Source of the DNA: Bacteroidota bacterium
Lineage (GTDB): Bacteria > Bacteroidota > Bacteroidia > Bacteroidales > JAAUTT01
Length of the DNA stretch: 64,000 nucleotides
Reading direction: 5' to 3'
Assembly: GCA_030706405.1 (NCBI GenBank)
Contig: JAUZOO010000009.1
Coordinates: forward strand, 172,044-236,043
This document shows positions 47,118 through 57,184 of this stretch, piece by piece. A program made the position numbers and the translations under genes. The stretch's first letter is position 1, and every line of letters begins with the position of its first letter. Below the pieces are notes generated by a model. The model was not told the DNA's origin, did no database searches, and saw only the letters and a program-made list of their open reading frames with translations.

Positions 47118-49526
47118 ATGAAGAAATTTCTGCTATCGATTGCTATTTTATGTTTGATATTAAGCGGATTATATGCTCAACAAAACGGTACTGTAACCGG
47201 AATTGTTACCGATAAAAATTTGGGAACTCCTATAGAGTTTGCGATTGTACACTTACAAAAAAAAGCTGATACAACGGATATTCAAAGAACCGTTACCGAT
47301 AAGAATGGTGCATTTACGTTCATTAATTTGTCCAAAAATGATTATAAAATCGCTTACGGTTTTATTGGATTCGACAAAAATAAAGATGTTCCGTTTACGA
47401 TTAATGAAAAGCATACGACGCTAAACCTTGGCAAACTGGAGCTTACGGCAACCAACCATTTACTAGAGGAAGTTGAAGTCACCAGCCGAAAATCAACTTT
47501 TGTAAACTCTATCGATCGGAAAACCTTCAACGTAGGCGAAGATTTGATGAGCAAAGCCGGCTCGGTAAGCGATTTACTTCAAAACGTGCCCTCCGTACAG
47601 GTTGATGTGGATGGAAACGTTAGCCTTCGCGGTTCGGACAATGTCACCATCCTGATTGACGGAAAGCCATCGGCCCTGATGAATCTGAACCGGGCTGCGG
47701 TTTTGCAACAGATGTCGGCCAATACCATCGACAAAATTGAAATCATTACCAATCCTTCGGCTAAATACAAACCCGATGGAACAGCGGGAATTATCAATAT
47801 TGTTTTAAAGAAGAATAAAAGTCTGGGGCTAAACGGCAACGTCACCGTCAATGCGGGGAACCATAACCGTTACAATGGAAGCATTATGGCCAACTACAAT
47901 CCCGGAAAGTTGAATGTTTTTGGTTCTTACAGCATTCGTCAGGATGACCGGGAACGGATAAATAATACCCATACCCGAATCGATTCGGCCAATACAACAA
48001 TTTATTCGCAAATATATTCGACCAGTCACTCCCGGCCAATATCGAACATTGTCGGAGCCGGGGCCGATTATAAAATAAACGGCAAAAACAAAATTGGTAT
48101 TTCCGGAAATATAAATTATCGTACCCAAACGCAAAATGATATTACCACCAATACCGCGCAAAACAAAGCATTAATAGACACGAGTGGTTACGACCGGCTT
48201 CGTTATAATCCTCAACACCAAACCGATTTGGAAGGCTCGGCATATTTTCAGCATTCGTTTGCCAAAGAAGGCCACGAACTTAATTTTAATTATACCACAT
48301 CGGCTTCCAGCGAAACGGAGAACAACCACTACTCAAATGTTTACAGGTTACCTCTTCAGCCTACAACGTTTGACCATACCATTATTAAGCAGAATGACAA
48401 CAAATCGCAATTTACAGCAGACTATGCCAATCCAATTAGTGAGCATAAAAAACTGGAAGCGGGATATGCCCTCGAATCGAGGAAAAACGATATGGATTTC
48501 TTTGGCGAAAATTTTAATCCGGTAACCAGTGCATGGGAAAAGGATACTGTCAAAACAAACCGGTTTATTTATAACGAAACAATCCATGTTCTCTATGGTA
48601 CTTACGAGCAGGAATTGGGAAACTTTAGCTTTTTGGCAGGATTAAGGGCCGAAGAGGCTTTGATAAAGACCAATCAGGTTGCAAAAAATCTTCTCGATAA
48701 TAATAATTATTTCCGGTTGTACCCAACGCTTCATTTAACCTATAAGCTAACTGACGTTCATCAATTGCAGCTCAATTACAGCCACCGCGTGCGTCGTCCC
48801 GAAGGCGATGATATGAATCCGTTTCCTGAATATCAGGACCCGAAAAATCTTCGGCAAGGTAACCCTCATTTAAAACCCGAAGACATTCATTCGGCAGAAA
48901 TGGGATACATGTTTAAAAAGAATGCGATAACGTTCCTTTCCACAGTCTATTACCGGTACACATACAACAGTCTTACGACTATTACTAAGGAATTGCCAAA
49001 TTCTGTAACTCTCACCACTTTCGAAAACCTGTCAAAAAGCAGTTCTGCCGGATTGGAATTGATTTTATCTGCCGGGCTTGGACATATTGCCAATGTTAAC
49101 CTTAGTACCAATACGTTCTACAACACTATCGATGCTTCAGCTCTTGGGTACAGCAATAACAAATCGATAATCTCGTGGACGGCAAACCTGAGCGCAGGAA
49201 TAAACCTTACGAAAACTACCATGCTTCAGGTAACGTTAAACTATACGGGCGAAAAGCTTACGCCACAAGGTAAAAGGCTTCCTTCGTTTGTACTCAACTC
49301 GGGGTTAAAACAAGAATTTATGAAGAAGAAACTTGTGTTCATATTCACGATTTCTGATCTATTCAATTCGCTCAGAGATAATTCAACAATAGACACCCCC
49401 AGTCTTTATAGGGAAATATCCCGAAAACGCAGTTCCCGGATGGTTTATGCCGGTCTTACTTACACTTTTGGCAGACAGAACAAGAAGCAAAAAGACAGTT
49501 CAATAAAGTTTGATAATCAGTTATAA
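47118..49526 (+). CDS. Outer-membrane receptor with CarboxypepD-regulatory-like domain (OMP_b-brl_3 type)
   Basis: The 802-residue protein has a signal peptide (ends GLYAQ), a CarboxypepD_reg-like domain (about 25-110), a plug domain (about 120-230, with DGNVSLRGSDNVTILIDGKPS) and a large barrel of the OMP_b-brl_3 family, ending in a charged tail. Members are TonB-dependent-receptor-like but often have no SusD partner, as here. The substrate is unknown. It has its own copy of the shared operator. Confidence 0.88.
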   Translation: MKKFLLSIAILCLILSGLYAQQNGTVTGIVTDKNLGTPIEFAIVHLQKKADTTDIQRTVTDKNGAFTFINLSKNDYKIAYGFIGFDKNKDVPFTINEKHTTLNLGKLELTATNHLLEEVEVTSRKSTFVNSIDRKTFNVGEDLMSKAGSVSDLLQNVPSVQVDVDGNVSLRGSDNVTILIDGKPSALMNLNRAAVLQQMSANTIDKIEIITNPSAKYKPDGTAGIINIVLKKNKSLGLNGNVTVNAGNHNRYNGSIMANYNPGKLNVFGSYSIRQDDRERINNTHTRIDSANTTIYSQIYSTSHSRPISNIVGAGADYKINGKNKIGISGNINYRTQTQNDITTNTAQNKALIDTSGYDRLRYNPQHQTDLEGSAYFQHSFAKEGHELNFNYTTSASSETENNHYSNVYRLPLQPTTFDHTIIKQNDNKSQFTADYANPISEHKKLEAGYALESRKNDMDFFGENFNPVTSAWEKDTVKTNRFIYNETIHVLYGTYEQELGNFSFLAGLRAEEALIKTNQVAKNLLDNNNYFRLYPTLHLTYKLTDVHQLQLNYSHRVRRPEGDDMNPFPEYQDPKNLRQGNPHLKPEDIHSAEMGYMFKKNAITFLSTVYYRYTYNSLTTITKELPNSVTLTTFENLSKSSSAGLELILSAGLGHIANVNLSTNTFYNTIDASALGYSNNKSIISWTANLSAGINLTKTTMLQVTLNYTGEKLTPQGKRLPSFVLNSGLKQEFMKKKLVFIFTISDLFNSLRDNSTIDTPSLYREISRKRSSRMVYAGLTYTFGRQNKKQKDSSIKFDNQL

Positions 49527-49529
49527 AAT

Positions 49530-49562
49530 CCCAAATCTCTACAAAGTCGGTTTGTAGCTTTG
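49530..49562 (+). promoter_or_regulatory. Shared operator/promoter, site 3 (PepSY-like gene)
   Basis: CCCAAATCTCTACAAA (49530-49545) precedes TAGCTTTG (49555-49562), with the same 17-base interval as the other two sites. The ATG is 27 bases downstream. Confidence 0.75.
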
Positions 49563-49589
49563 ATGTATAAACTTCTAAAAAATTAAAAC

Positions 49590-50063
49590 ATGAAAAAAAC
49601 ATTGATGTTACTGATTTGTGTAGCCTTTATGACCTCCGGAATTGTTCTTGCACAGAAGAAAGAAACTGTTCCAGTTTCTACAAAATCAACATTTGCAACA
49701 AAATTTCCAAAAGCCCAAAAGGTGAAATGGAGTGTTGAAAAGCCGGGGGAATTTGAAGCCGAGTTTCAACTGAACGGCGTTGAATCTTCCGCATTGTTTG
49801 ATAGCAAAGGAACTCTCCTTGTAACCGAAACTGAAATCAAGGAAAGTCAACTTCCGCAAACTGTAAAAGCAGCTATTACAAAGAATTTTGCAGGTTATAA
49901 ACTCGATGAAATAGAGAAAGCAACTGATGCTAAAGGTGCCGTTTCCTACGAGATGGAAGCTGCCAAAGGAAAAGAAAAGCTTGAAATAAGCTTTGATGCA
50001 ACCGGCAAACTCCTGAAAAAGGAAGCGGTAAAAGAAGAAAAAGGAAAAGAGAAAAAAGACTAA
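49590..50063 (+). CDS. Periplasmic PepSY-like (putative beta-lactamase-inhibitor-like) protein
   Basis: After a signal peptide (ends IVLAQ) the 157-residue protein holds the PepSY_like fold in two halves: FATKFPKAQKVKWSVEKPGEFEAEF and VKAAITKNFAGYKLDEIEKATDAKG. The tail is almost entirely Lys and Glu. Such proteins are frequent neighbours of two-component systems in Bacteroidota and may bind the signal ligand or act on the sensor. The shared operator makes it a likely direct target of the regulator. Confidence 0.8.
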   Translation: MKKTLMLLICVAFMTSGIVLAQKKETVPVSTKSTFATKFPKAQKVKWSVEKPGEFEAEFQLNGVESSALFDSKGTLLVTETEIKESQLPQTVKAAITKNFAGYKLDEIEKATDAKGAVSYEMEAAKGKEKLEISFDATGKLLKKEAVKEEKGKEKKD

Positions 50064-50195
50064 GAATATTTAACTTTATAGATGAGACCAATTAGGCCTC
50101 GTTTATTTTGAGGTTATGACAATTTAACCGCAAGGAAATGCAACTTTCGTTGTCTAAATGTCATTCCTTTATAATTAACCCAAATCTATTTAAAA

Positions 50196-51212
50196 ATGAA
50201 AAAAATAGTTTACATTTTTGGTTTTATTACCCTGTTTATCAGTGGGGCTTCTTTATCAGCCCAGTCGAATTACAAAATTGTTAATAAAATGCACCTTGAA
50301 GGCGAAGGAGGATGGGACTATATCTCTACAGATGCAGTAAATGGTCGTATCTATGTTTCGCATGCAACCGTTGCCCAGGTGGTCGATAGTAAAACCGGAA
50401 AATTGCTAGGCACCATCCCCGACACAAAAGGTATTCACGGTATTGCATTTGCAACTGGCTTAAACAAAGGCTTTACCAGTAATGGTCGCGACTCGTCGGT
50501 AACCGTATTCGACCTTAAAACGTTGCAGGTAATAACCAAAGTGAAAGTAACCGGCAAAAATCCGGATGCCATTTTATACGATCCATTTTCGAAAAAGGTC
50601 TTCACCTTCAACGGCGGAAGTGCCAATGCTACCGTTATCGATGCCATCACCAATAAAGTTGTTGCAACCATACCGCTCGATGGCAAGCCTGAATTTTCAG
50701 CTACCGATGGCAAAGGAACTATATTTGTAAATATCGAAGACAAAAGTTCCATCAATGTAATCAATTCGTCCACTTTAAAGGTAACCCGGCATTGGTCTAT
50801 AGCACCTGGCGAAGAGCCCAGCGGGTTGGCTTTAGATAACAAAAATCATCGGTTGTTTAGCGTTTGCAGTAACAAAATGATGGTGGTTGCCGATGCCGAA
50901 ACCGGTAAAGTTATCACTACCTTGCCTATTGGCGACCGTTGCGACGGTGTAGCTTTCGATTCCGGCAAAAAGCGGGCATATAGCTCCAATGGTGAAGGAA
51001 CGATTACTGTGGTTCAGGAAGTAGATGCCAACACATTTAAAGTTGTTGAAACTGTTCCTACTCTGCCCGGTGCCCGGACAATTACAGTGGATGAATTAAC
51101 GCATCATTTGTATTTGCCTACCGCCGAATTTGGGCCAGCTTCAGCCAATAGCCGTCGTCCGGCAGTAAAACCTAATTCGTTTATGATTCTTGATGTGGAA
51201 ACATTGAAATAA
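50196..51212 (+). CDS. Secreted YncE-like beta-propeller protein
   Basis: The 338-residue exported protein (signal ends SLSAQ) is built of repeated four-strand blades with the YncE/cytochrome D1-type pattern, for example RIYVSHATVAQVVDSKTGKL and GKVITTLPIGDRCDGVAFD. It probably forms a seven-bladed propeller. Propellers of this type bind proteins, metals or DNA; no catalytic residues are known. It lies between the PepSY-like gene and the efflux operon. Confidence 0.82.
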   Translation: MKKIVYIFGFITLFISGASLSAQSNYKIVNKMHLEGEGGWDYISTDAVNGRIYVSHATVAQVVDSKTGKLLGTIPDTKGIHGIAFATGLNKGFTSNGRDSSVTVFDLKTLQVITKVKVTGKNPDAILYDPFSKKVFTFNGGSANATVIDAITNKVVATIPLDGKPEFSATDGKGTIFVNIEDKSSINVINSSTLKVTRHWSIAPGEEPSGLALDNKNHRLFSVCSNKMMVVADAETGKVITTLPIGDRCDGVAFDSGKKRAYSSNGEGTITVVQEVDANTFKVVETVPTLPGARTITVDELTHHLYLPTAEFGPASANSRRPAVKPNSFMILDVETLK

Positions 51213-51237
51213 ACGTATTTTCGTAAAAATCTAAAAA

Positions 51238-51300
51238 TAGACTCTGACAAGCCATCGGTATTGTCAGAGTCTATGCAATTTAAACTGTCTTTTTAGACAG
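51238..51300 (+). terminator. Paired inverted repeats between the propeller gene and the efflux operon
   Basis: A perfect 13-bp stem (51238-51250 with 51261-51273) is followed by a second short hairpin, CTGTCT/AGACAG (51285-51300), directly before the TolC gene. Neither has a strong T tail, so it may act as a partial terminator, an mRNA processing site or an operator. Confidence 0.5.
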
Positions 51301-51314
51301 AACTGATTATATAA

Positions 51315-52568
51315 ATGAATTACCGGATGATAAGATTTATCCTTATATTTTTGCTGGCAGTTTTTGTCATTCAAAATCCTAAAGCTCAAAATAATATCGA
51401 TTTTTATATCGATAAAGCATTGCAAAATAGCCCTTTGCTAAAAGATTATCAAAACCAGGTGCGGGCAAATTATATCGACAGCATGCGCATACGTGCCGGG
51501 CTTCTGCCTCAGGTAAACGCTATAAGCAACAGCACCTGGTCGCCGGTAATCAGCGGCTGGGGCCACGACGAAGTGCTGACCAACGGAGCTAATATAAATG
51601 CGCTATTATCAGTATCGAAAGAAATTGTGAGCCGGCAAAATCTTCAAAATCAATATCAGGCTATCCGCTTGCAAAGCCAGTCGGTGCTTGTAGCTGGTAA
51701 AATTTCGGAGCAGGACCTTAAAAAAAGTGTTACCGAACAATACATCACAACATACGGAACGTGGCAATTATATGGTTTTAACAACGATTTACTTACACTA
51801 TTAAAGAAGGAAGAACAACTGTTTAAGAAACTGGCCGAACAAGGCGTTTACAAACAAACCGAATACCTTTCTTTTCTGGTGACGTTACAGCAACAGGAGT
51901 TGCAGGTCGCCCAAATCAAAAATCAATGCCAAAACAATGCGGCAACGCTAAATTATTTGTGTGGCATTGTGGACACTGCATCCCAACCATTGTCTGCCCC
52001 TAAACTTAATCTTGCCGATTTGCCTGAATTTCAGGGCTCGGTGTTCTCCCAGCAGTTTATAATAGACAGTCTGAAAATAACCAACAGCGACAAACAGGTT
52101 GACCTTTCGTACAAACCAAAACTTAACGTGTTTGGCGACGCTGGCTATTATTCGTCGTTGGCGTATCAGCCCTGGAAAAACTGGGGGACAACGATAGGCT
52201 TGAATTTCAGCATGCCTATTTACGACGGCCATCAACGAAAAATTCAGCATGATAAAAATACCATTGCCGAACAAACCCGCCAAAGCTATCGCGATTTCTA
52301 CGTGAAGCAGTACCGACAGCAGATAAACCGTCTTTTGCAACAACTACAGGCCAATCAGCAGCTCGCCGAACAAATAACGAAGCAAATAAAATACGCTCAG
52401 GTACTTATCGATGCCGATCGCAAACTTCTCGAAACGGGCGACGTCCGGGTAACCGATTATATTATTGCCATCAACAATTATCTCAACGCAAAAAATACGC
52501 TGGTTCAGAATTTGATAGATAAATATCAAATTATTAACCAGATAAACTATTGGAGCCGAAAAAAATGA
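51315..52568 (+). CDS. TolC-family outer-membrane efflux protein
   Basis: The 417-residue protein has a signal peptide (ends PKAQ) and two TolC-like coiled-coil repeats, with a conserved FSMPIYDGHQRKIQHDK strand in the second half. It forms the outer-membrane channel of a tripartite pump. Its stop overlaps the adaptor's start (ATGA), and the adaptor and RND genes follow, so all three are one operon. Confidence 0.88.
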   Translation: MNYRMIRFILIFLLAVFVIQNPKAQNNIDFYIDKALQNSPLLKDYQNQVRANYIDSMRIRAGLLPQVNAISNSTWSPVISGWGHDEVLTNGANINALLSVSKEIVSRQNLQNQYQAIRLQSQSVLVAGKISEQDLKKSVTEQYITTYGTWQLYGFNNDLLTLLKKEEQLFKKLAEQGVYKQTEYLSFLVTLQQQELQVAQIKNQCQNNAATLNYLCGIVDTASQPLSAPKLNLADLPEFQGSVFSQQFIIDSLKITNSDKQVDLSYKPKLNVFGDAGYYSSLAYQPWKNWGTTIGLNFSMPIYDGHQRKIQHDKNTIAEQTRQSYRDFYVKQYRQQINRLLQQLQANQQLAEQITKQIKYAQVLIDADRKLLETGDVRVTDYIIAINNYLNAKNTLVQNLIDKYQIINQINYWSRKK

Positions 52569-53488
52569 AGCAACTTATTTTACTCTCAGGCCTTATTGGT
52601 CTTCTGGTAATTTCTTGTAAATCAACCAAAGAACCGTCGGGTGAAAAGAAAACTGAAAGTCACGCGCCGGTTACGGTTACCCACGTTTCGGTTGGCGAAA
52701 TGGCCGATGTTGTTGAATTAAATGCCGTGTCGTCGTTTCTCTTAAAAACGTATGTCAAGGCCAATAGCAACGGCTATTTGCAGGAAGTAAACGCGCAACC
52801 GGGCGAATTCGTTAGCAAAGGAAAAAAACTTTTCGTAATCCGGTCGAAAGAGGCTGAACATCTTGGTAATACAGTGAATGCCGTCGATACTTCATTTCAC
52901 CTGAGCGGACTGGTGAGCATCAAAGCTCCGGGAAACGGCTACATCACCCAATTGGCGTACCGCGCAGGCGACTATGTTCAGGACGGGGAAACGCTGGCTA
53001 CTATCAGTGCTATCAACAGCCTTGTCTTTCTCCTCGAACTTCCTTATGAATTGAAACCATACCTGTCCAATAACAAAACGGTCGAGCTCCTGCTTCCCGA
53101 CGGTGTTAAGCTGAAAGGAGCGATGTCGTCGCCGCTGCCCACGGTTGATGCCGTATCGCAAACCCAAAGCTATATCATCAAAGTTGCTTCGGCGCAAGCC
53201 ATTCCGGAAAACCTTATCGCCAAGGTGAAATTTGTACGAAAACTTAAAGCCGGTGCAGTTTCGTTACCTAAAGAGTCCATTCTTACCAACGAAGTACAGA
53301 GCGAATTCTGGATTATGAAAATGATCGACGCTAATACCGCTGTGAAAGTGCCGGTGGTTAAAGGAATCGAAACTTCCAACCGGGTTGAAATTCTTTCGCC
53401 CAAGCTTTCCCTGTCGGATAAAATTTTGCTTCAGGGTAATTACGGACTGCCCGATACTGCTCATGTTGTCATCGAAAACAAGGAATAA
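52565..53488 (+). CDS. Periplasmic adaptor (membrane fusion) lipoprotein of the RND pump
   Basis: From the ATG at 52565 (ATGA overlap) the 307-residue protein has a lipobox (LLVISC) and the adaptor layout: a lipoyl half (SNGYLQEVNAQPGEFVSKGKKL), a second lipoyl half (GYITQLAYRAGDYVQDGETL), then beta-barrel and membrane-proximal domains. The alpha-hairpin between lipoyl halves is very short, only about 30 residues, unlike the long hairpin of AcrA. It links the RND pump to TolC. Confidence 0.88.
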   Translation: MKQLILLSGLIGLLVISCKSTKEPSGEKKTESHAPVTVTHVSVGEMADVVELNAVSSFLLKTYVKANSNGYLQEVNAQPGEFVSKGKKLFVIRSKEAEHLGNTVNAVDTSFHLSGLVSIKAPGNGYITQLAYRAGDYVQDGETLATISAINSLVFLLELPYELKPYLSNNKTVELLLPDGVKLKGAMSSPLPTVDAVSQTQSYIIKVASAQAIPENLIAKVKFVRKLKAGAVSLPKESILTNEVQSEFWIMKMIDANTAVKVPVVKGIETSNRVEILSPKLSLSDKILLQGNYGLPDTAHVVIENKE

Positions 53489-53490
53489 AC

Positions 53491-56400
53491 ATGAGCCGTT
53501 TTTTTAATACCTATAAGAGTCCGCTGGCAATCCTTATCGCCATCATCATTATGAGCGGGCTGTTTGTTTATGGCAAACTGCAAACTTCGTTATTTCCGGA
53601 GATTACCTTTCCAAAGATAAAAGTGATTGCTGATGCCGACCAGCAACCGGTGGACCAGATGATGCTTTCCGTTACCCGTCCGCTGGAAATGGCGATTAAA
53701 AAAGTGCCCGATGTGAAAACCATTCGCAGCAGCACCAGCCGCGGAAGTTGCGAGATTTCGGCATTTATGGACTGGAAGGCCGACATCAACCAGAGCCAGC
53801 AGTTTATTGAATCGAAGATCAATGAGATAAGAAGTTCGCTTCCGCCGAATACCCAGATCAGCGTAGAACGGATGAACCCGTCGATACTTCCGGTAATCGG
53901 CTATACGCTCGAAAGTAAGAGCAGGTCGCCCATCGACCTGAAATACCTGGCAACCTATACCATTAAACCATTTCTTTCGCAGGTTGACGGAGTTTCGGAA
54001 ATCCGCATCATTGGAGGGAAAGAGAAAGAATTCTGGGTACAGCTCAACCCATCGCGGATGAACATGCTTGGCATTACGCCTGAGATTGTCCGCACTTCGC
54101 TCAACGAAACCGGGTTTATAAAGTCGAACGGATACCTTTCGGATTACCGCTTGCTTTATCTTACCGTTACCAATGCCATGGTTGACGATAAGCGCAAGCT
54201 CGAAAACCTGGTACTGAGCAATAACGGGAAACGCATTGTTAAACTGAAAGATATTGCCTCGGTTGAAATCCGGGATGCCAAAGAATACGTCAAAATTAAT
54301 GCTAACGGGCGAGAAGGTATTCTCGTTGCCGTGCTGAAACAGCCCAAAACAAACCTGATTGAGCTGTCGAAACAGATGCAGGCAAAGCTCGACGATCTGA
54401 AAAAGACATTGCCTTCGGATGTTAAGATTAATCCGTATTATGTTCAGTCCGATTTTGTGAACGGATCCGTCAAAAGCGTCAGCGACAGCGTTTGGCTCGG
54501 ACTTTTACTGGCCATCCTGGTAGCTATTCTTTTTCTGCGTTCGCTTAAAGCCAGTGTAACCATTCTTCTAACTATCCCGGTAACGCTGCTTCTCACGCTT
54601 ATTGTGCTTTATCTGACGGGGCAAACCTTCAACATCATGACCCTGGGGGCGATTGCCGCGGCCATCGGGTTAATTATTGACGATGCCATTGTTGTGGTCG
54701 AACAAATTCACCGGAGGCACGAAGAGCAACCCGACGAAAAATCTGTTAAATCTGTACCGCAGGCTATTCGTTATCTTTTTCCGTCCATGGTTGGTTCATC
54801 GCTCAGCACTATCGTCATTTTCTTACCATTTGTATTGATGACGGGTGTGGCCGGAGCTTATTTCAAGGTAATGACCAGCACCATGATTATCACGCTGGTG
54901 TGTTCCTTCTTTGTTACCTGGATTGCACTTCCGGTTATTTATCTGCTTCTGACGCCAGGTAATACTAAAGGCTTGCCCTCAAAAACGCAATCGGGCCACG
55001 AAGTTAAGACCCAGCGATGGGTGAAATTTTTTATACAACGGCCTGTACTGAGCATTTCGTTTGCGATATTGCTGATCGGCTCCATTGTGCTGATATTTCC
55101 GAAGTTGGAAACCGGTTTTTTGCCTGAGATGGACGAAGGAAGTATTGTACTCGATTATAAATCGCCTTCGGGAACATCTCTTGAAGAAACCGACCGGATA
55201 CTTCGCGAAGTGGAAAAGATGCTGGTTAAAATTCCCGAAGTGGAAACCTACTCGCGTCGGACCGGAACGCAGATGGGTTTTTTTATTACTGAACCCAACC
55301 GGGGCGATTACCTTATTCAGCTGAAAAACGACCGAAAACGGACAACCAACGAAGTTATTAACGACATCCGTACCCGCATCGAAGCATCTCAACCCGCCCT
55401 CGAAATCGACTTCGGACAGGTTATTGGCGATATGCTTGGCGACCTGATGGAATCGGTGCAGCCGGTTGAAGTCAAGATTTTCGGTAACGACCGCAAAAAA
55501 CTCGAAGAATTGTCAAAGCAGGTTGCAGAGAAGGTTTCGCAGGTAGAAGGCACTGCCGATGTCTTTAACGGGATTGTTATTGCCGGGCCTTGTGTTAATA
55601 TACAGCCCAACGAAACAAAGCTGGCGCAGTTCGGGATTACCCCGTCGAACCTTCAATATCAGCTGCAGACTGCCCTCGAAGGCAATATTGCCGGAACGGT
55701 TTACGAGAAGGAACGGTTTACCAACATCCGGTTAGTATATCCGGGCAACTCAAAACTGAGCGTGGCCGACATCAACCATTTGCAGATATTTCTTCCTAAC
55801 GGGAAGCTGACACCCATCAACGAACTGGCGAGCGTGAATCTGTTGCCTGGCGATGCGGAAATAAACCGCGAAAACCTTCAAAATATGGGAATTGTGACTG
55901 CCCGTTTAAGCGGCCGCGACCTGGGAAGTGTTATGAACGACGTTCAAAAAAGTATCAACAAAACAATTTCGTTGCCGCAGGGTTATAGCATTACTTACGG
56001 AGGGGCATTTGCCGAGCAGAAAAAGTCGTTTGACGAACTATTGCTGATATTGATTACGTCGAGTTTGTTGGTGTTTACATTGATGTTGTTTCTGTTTCGT
56101 AATTTCAGTGTGGCTCTTGCCATATTGATTGTGGCCGTGCTGGGTGTTTCTGGCAGCCTGTTGGCGCTGTTCATCACCGGAATACCGCTAAACGTGGGCA
56201 GCTACATCGGATTGATTATGATTGTGGGGATTATTGGTGAGAACGCCATCTTTACCTTTCAGCAATTCAGTACCATGCTGCCGACCATGCCGGTTGACGA
56301 AGCGCTGTCGTATGCTATCTCCGTGCGTTTGCGCCCCAAACTGATGACAGCCCTCGGAGCTATCATCGCGCTTATTCCGTTAGCATTGGGATTAGGCACC

Positions 56401-56547
56401 GGAACGCAGATGCACCAACCACTGGCAGTAGCCGTTATCGGAGGTTTGATGGTTGCCCTGCCGTTGCTGTTAATAATATTTCCTACCTTGCTGCGGATAA
56501 TTTTTCGCAAACACAGGGTTGCGAAAACTAATGTAAAATCGAATTAA
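53491..56547 (+). CDS. RND efflux permease
   Basis: The 1018-residue pump has the 12-helix RND plan with two large periplasmic loops, the proton-relay Asp pair in TM4 (GLIIDDAIVVVEQ), the TM2-3 region LFLRSLKASVTILLTIPV and a second-half GEN in IVGIIGENAIFTF. It is closer to the CzcA/CusA-like and HAE1-like Bacteroidota pumps than to lipid RNDs. Metal-selective and drug-selective roles cannot be told apart here. It starts 2 bases after the adaptor stop. Confidence 0.92.
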   Translation: MSRFFNTYKSPLAILIAIIIMSGLFVYGKLQTSLFPEITFPKIKVIADADQQPVDQMMLSVTRPLEMAIKKVPDVKTIRSSTSRGSCEISAFMDWKADINQSQQFIESKINEIRSSLPPNTQISVERMNPSILPVIGYTLESKSRSPIDLKYLATYTIKPFLSQVDGVSEIRIIGGKEKEFWVQLNPSRMNMLGITPEIVRTSLNETGFIKSNGYLSDYRLLYLTVTNAMVDDKRKLENLVLSNNGKRIVKLKDIASVEIRDAKEYVKINANGREGILVAVLKQPKTNLIELSKQMQAKLDDLKKTLPSDVKINPYYVQSDFVNGSVKSVSDSVWLGLLLAILVAILFLRSLKASVTILLTIPVTLLLTLIVLYLTGQTFNIMTLGAIAAAIGLIIDDAIVVVEQIHRRHEEQPDEKSVKSVPQAIRYLFPSMVGSSLSTIVIFLPFVLMTGVAGAYFKVMTSTMIITLVCSFFVTWIALPVIYLLLTPGNTKGLPSKTQSGHEVKTQRWVKFFIQRPVLSISFAILLIGSIVLIFPKLETGFLPEMDEGSIVLDYKSPSGTSLEETDRILREVEKMLVKIPEVETYSRRTGTQMGFFITEPNRGDYLIQLKNDRKRTTNEVINDIRTRIEASQPALEIDFGQVIGDMLGDLMESVQPVEVKIFGNDRKKLEELSKQVAEKVSQVEGTADVFNGIVIAGPCVNIQPNETKLAQFGITPSNLQYQLQTALEGNIAGTVYEKERFTNIRLVYPGNSKLSVADINHLQIFLPNGKLTPINELASVNLLPGDAEINRENLQNMGIVTARLSGRDLGSVMNDVQKSINKTISLPQGYSITYGGAFAEQKKSFDELLLILITSSLLVFTLMLFLFRNFSVALAILIVAVLGVSGSLLALFITGIPLNVGSYIGLIMIVGIIGENAIFTFQQFSTMLPTMPVDEALSYAISVRLRPKLMTALGAIIALIPLALGLGTGTQMHQPLAVAVIGGLMVALPLLLIIFPTLLRIIFRKHRVAKTNVKSN

Positions 56548-56553
56548 ATCATC

Positions 56554-57174
56554 ATGAATAAATTCATCTTCGGCCTTTTATTTTTTCTGCCTGTTCAGCT
56601 ATACGCTCAAAATGTTGATATAAATTTACTTCGAAAGATAAATATTGACCGCAACCAACATCTGGACGGCACATTTAAAGCCATTACCAATACCGCCAAC
56701 GCTATCGATTTTGCAGTTCCCATCGTAGTTTTTGGAACCGGCTTTCTTAACCATGATGAACAATTAAAATCGGACGGGCTTACCATTGCAGCTTCACTTT
56801 TTACTACAAGTGTTGTCACGTTCTCTCTAAAATATGTGGTTAATCGTTCCCGCCCTTATGTTACTTATCCCGATATTCAAAAGCTCTCCGACGGAGGCAG
56901 TGGCTCGTTTCCTTCAGGACATACCTCGGGGGCTTTTTCTACGGCAACTTCGTTAAGTCTGGCTTTTCCTAAGTGGTACGTGATTGTGCCCGCTTATTCC
57001 TGGGCAACGGCAGTGGCTTATTCGCGAATGGACCTTGGCGTACATTATCCCAGCGATGTGCTTGCCGGGGCTGTTGTTGGGGCTGGCTGTGCTTTTCTGT
57101 GTCACAAAGGACAACAATGGATTAACAACCGAAAAAAGAAGGCTCAGGTTCCGGCAACTTCCAATAATTTCTAA
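56554..57174 (+). CDS. PAP2-family membrane phosphatase
   Basis: The 206-residue protein carries all three phosphatase motifs: KYVVNRSRP, PSGHTSGA and SRMDLGVHYPSD. Such enzymes remove phosphate from lipids, for example undecaprenyl pyrophosphate or phosphatidic acid, on the outer face of the inner membrane. It begins 6 bases after the RND gene and is followed 10 bases later by a lipid kinase, so the pump operon ends in a lipid phosphatase/kinase pair. Confidence 0.9.
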   Translation: MNKFIFGLLFFLPVQLYAQNVDINLLRKINIDRNQHLDGTFKAITNTANAIDFAVPIVVFGTGFLNHDEQLKSDGLTIAASLFTTSVVTFSLKYVVNRSRPYVTYPDIQKLSDGGSGSFPSGHTSGAFSTATSLSLAFPKWYVIVPAYSWATAVAYSRMDLGVHYPSDVLAGAVVGAGCAFLCHKGQQWINNRKKKAQVPATSNNF

Positions 57175-57184
57175 GATAAATAAT

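Noticed and set aside
50170..50195. A fourth copy of the shared operator just before the propeller gene (CCCAAATCTATTT)
   Set aside because: It lacks the second CAAA half-site and leaves no room for a -7 box before the ATG.
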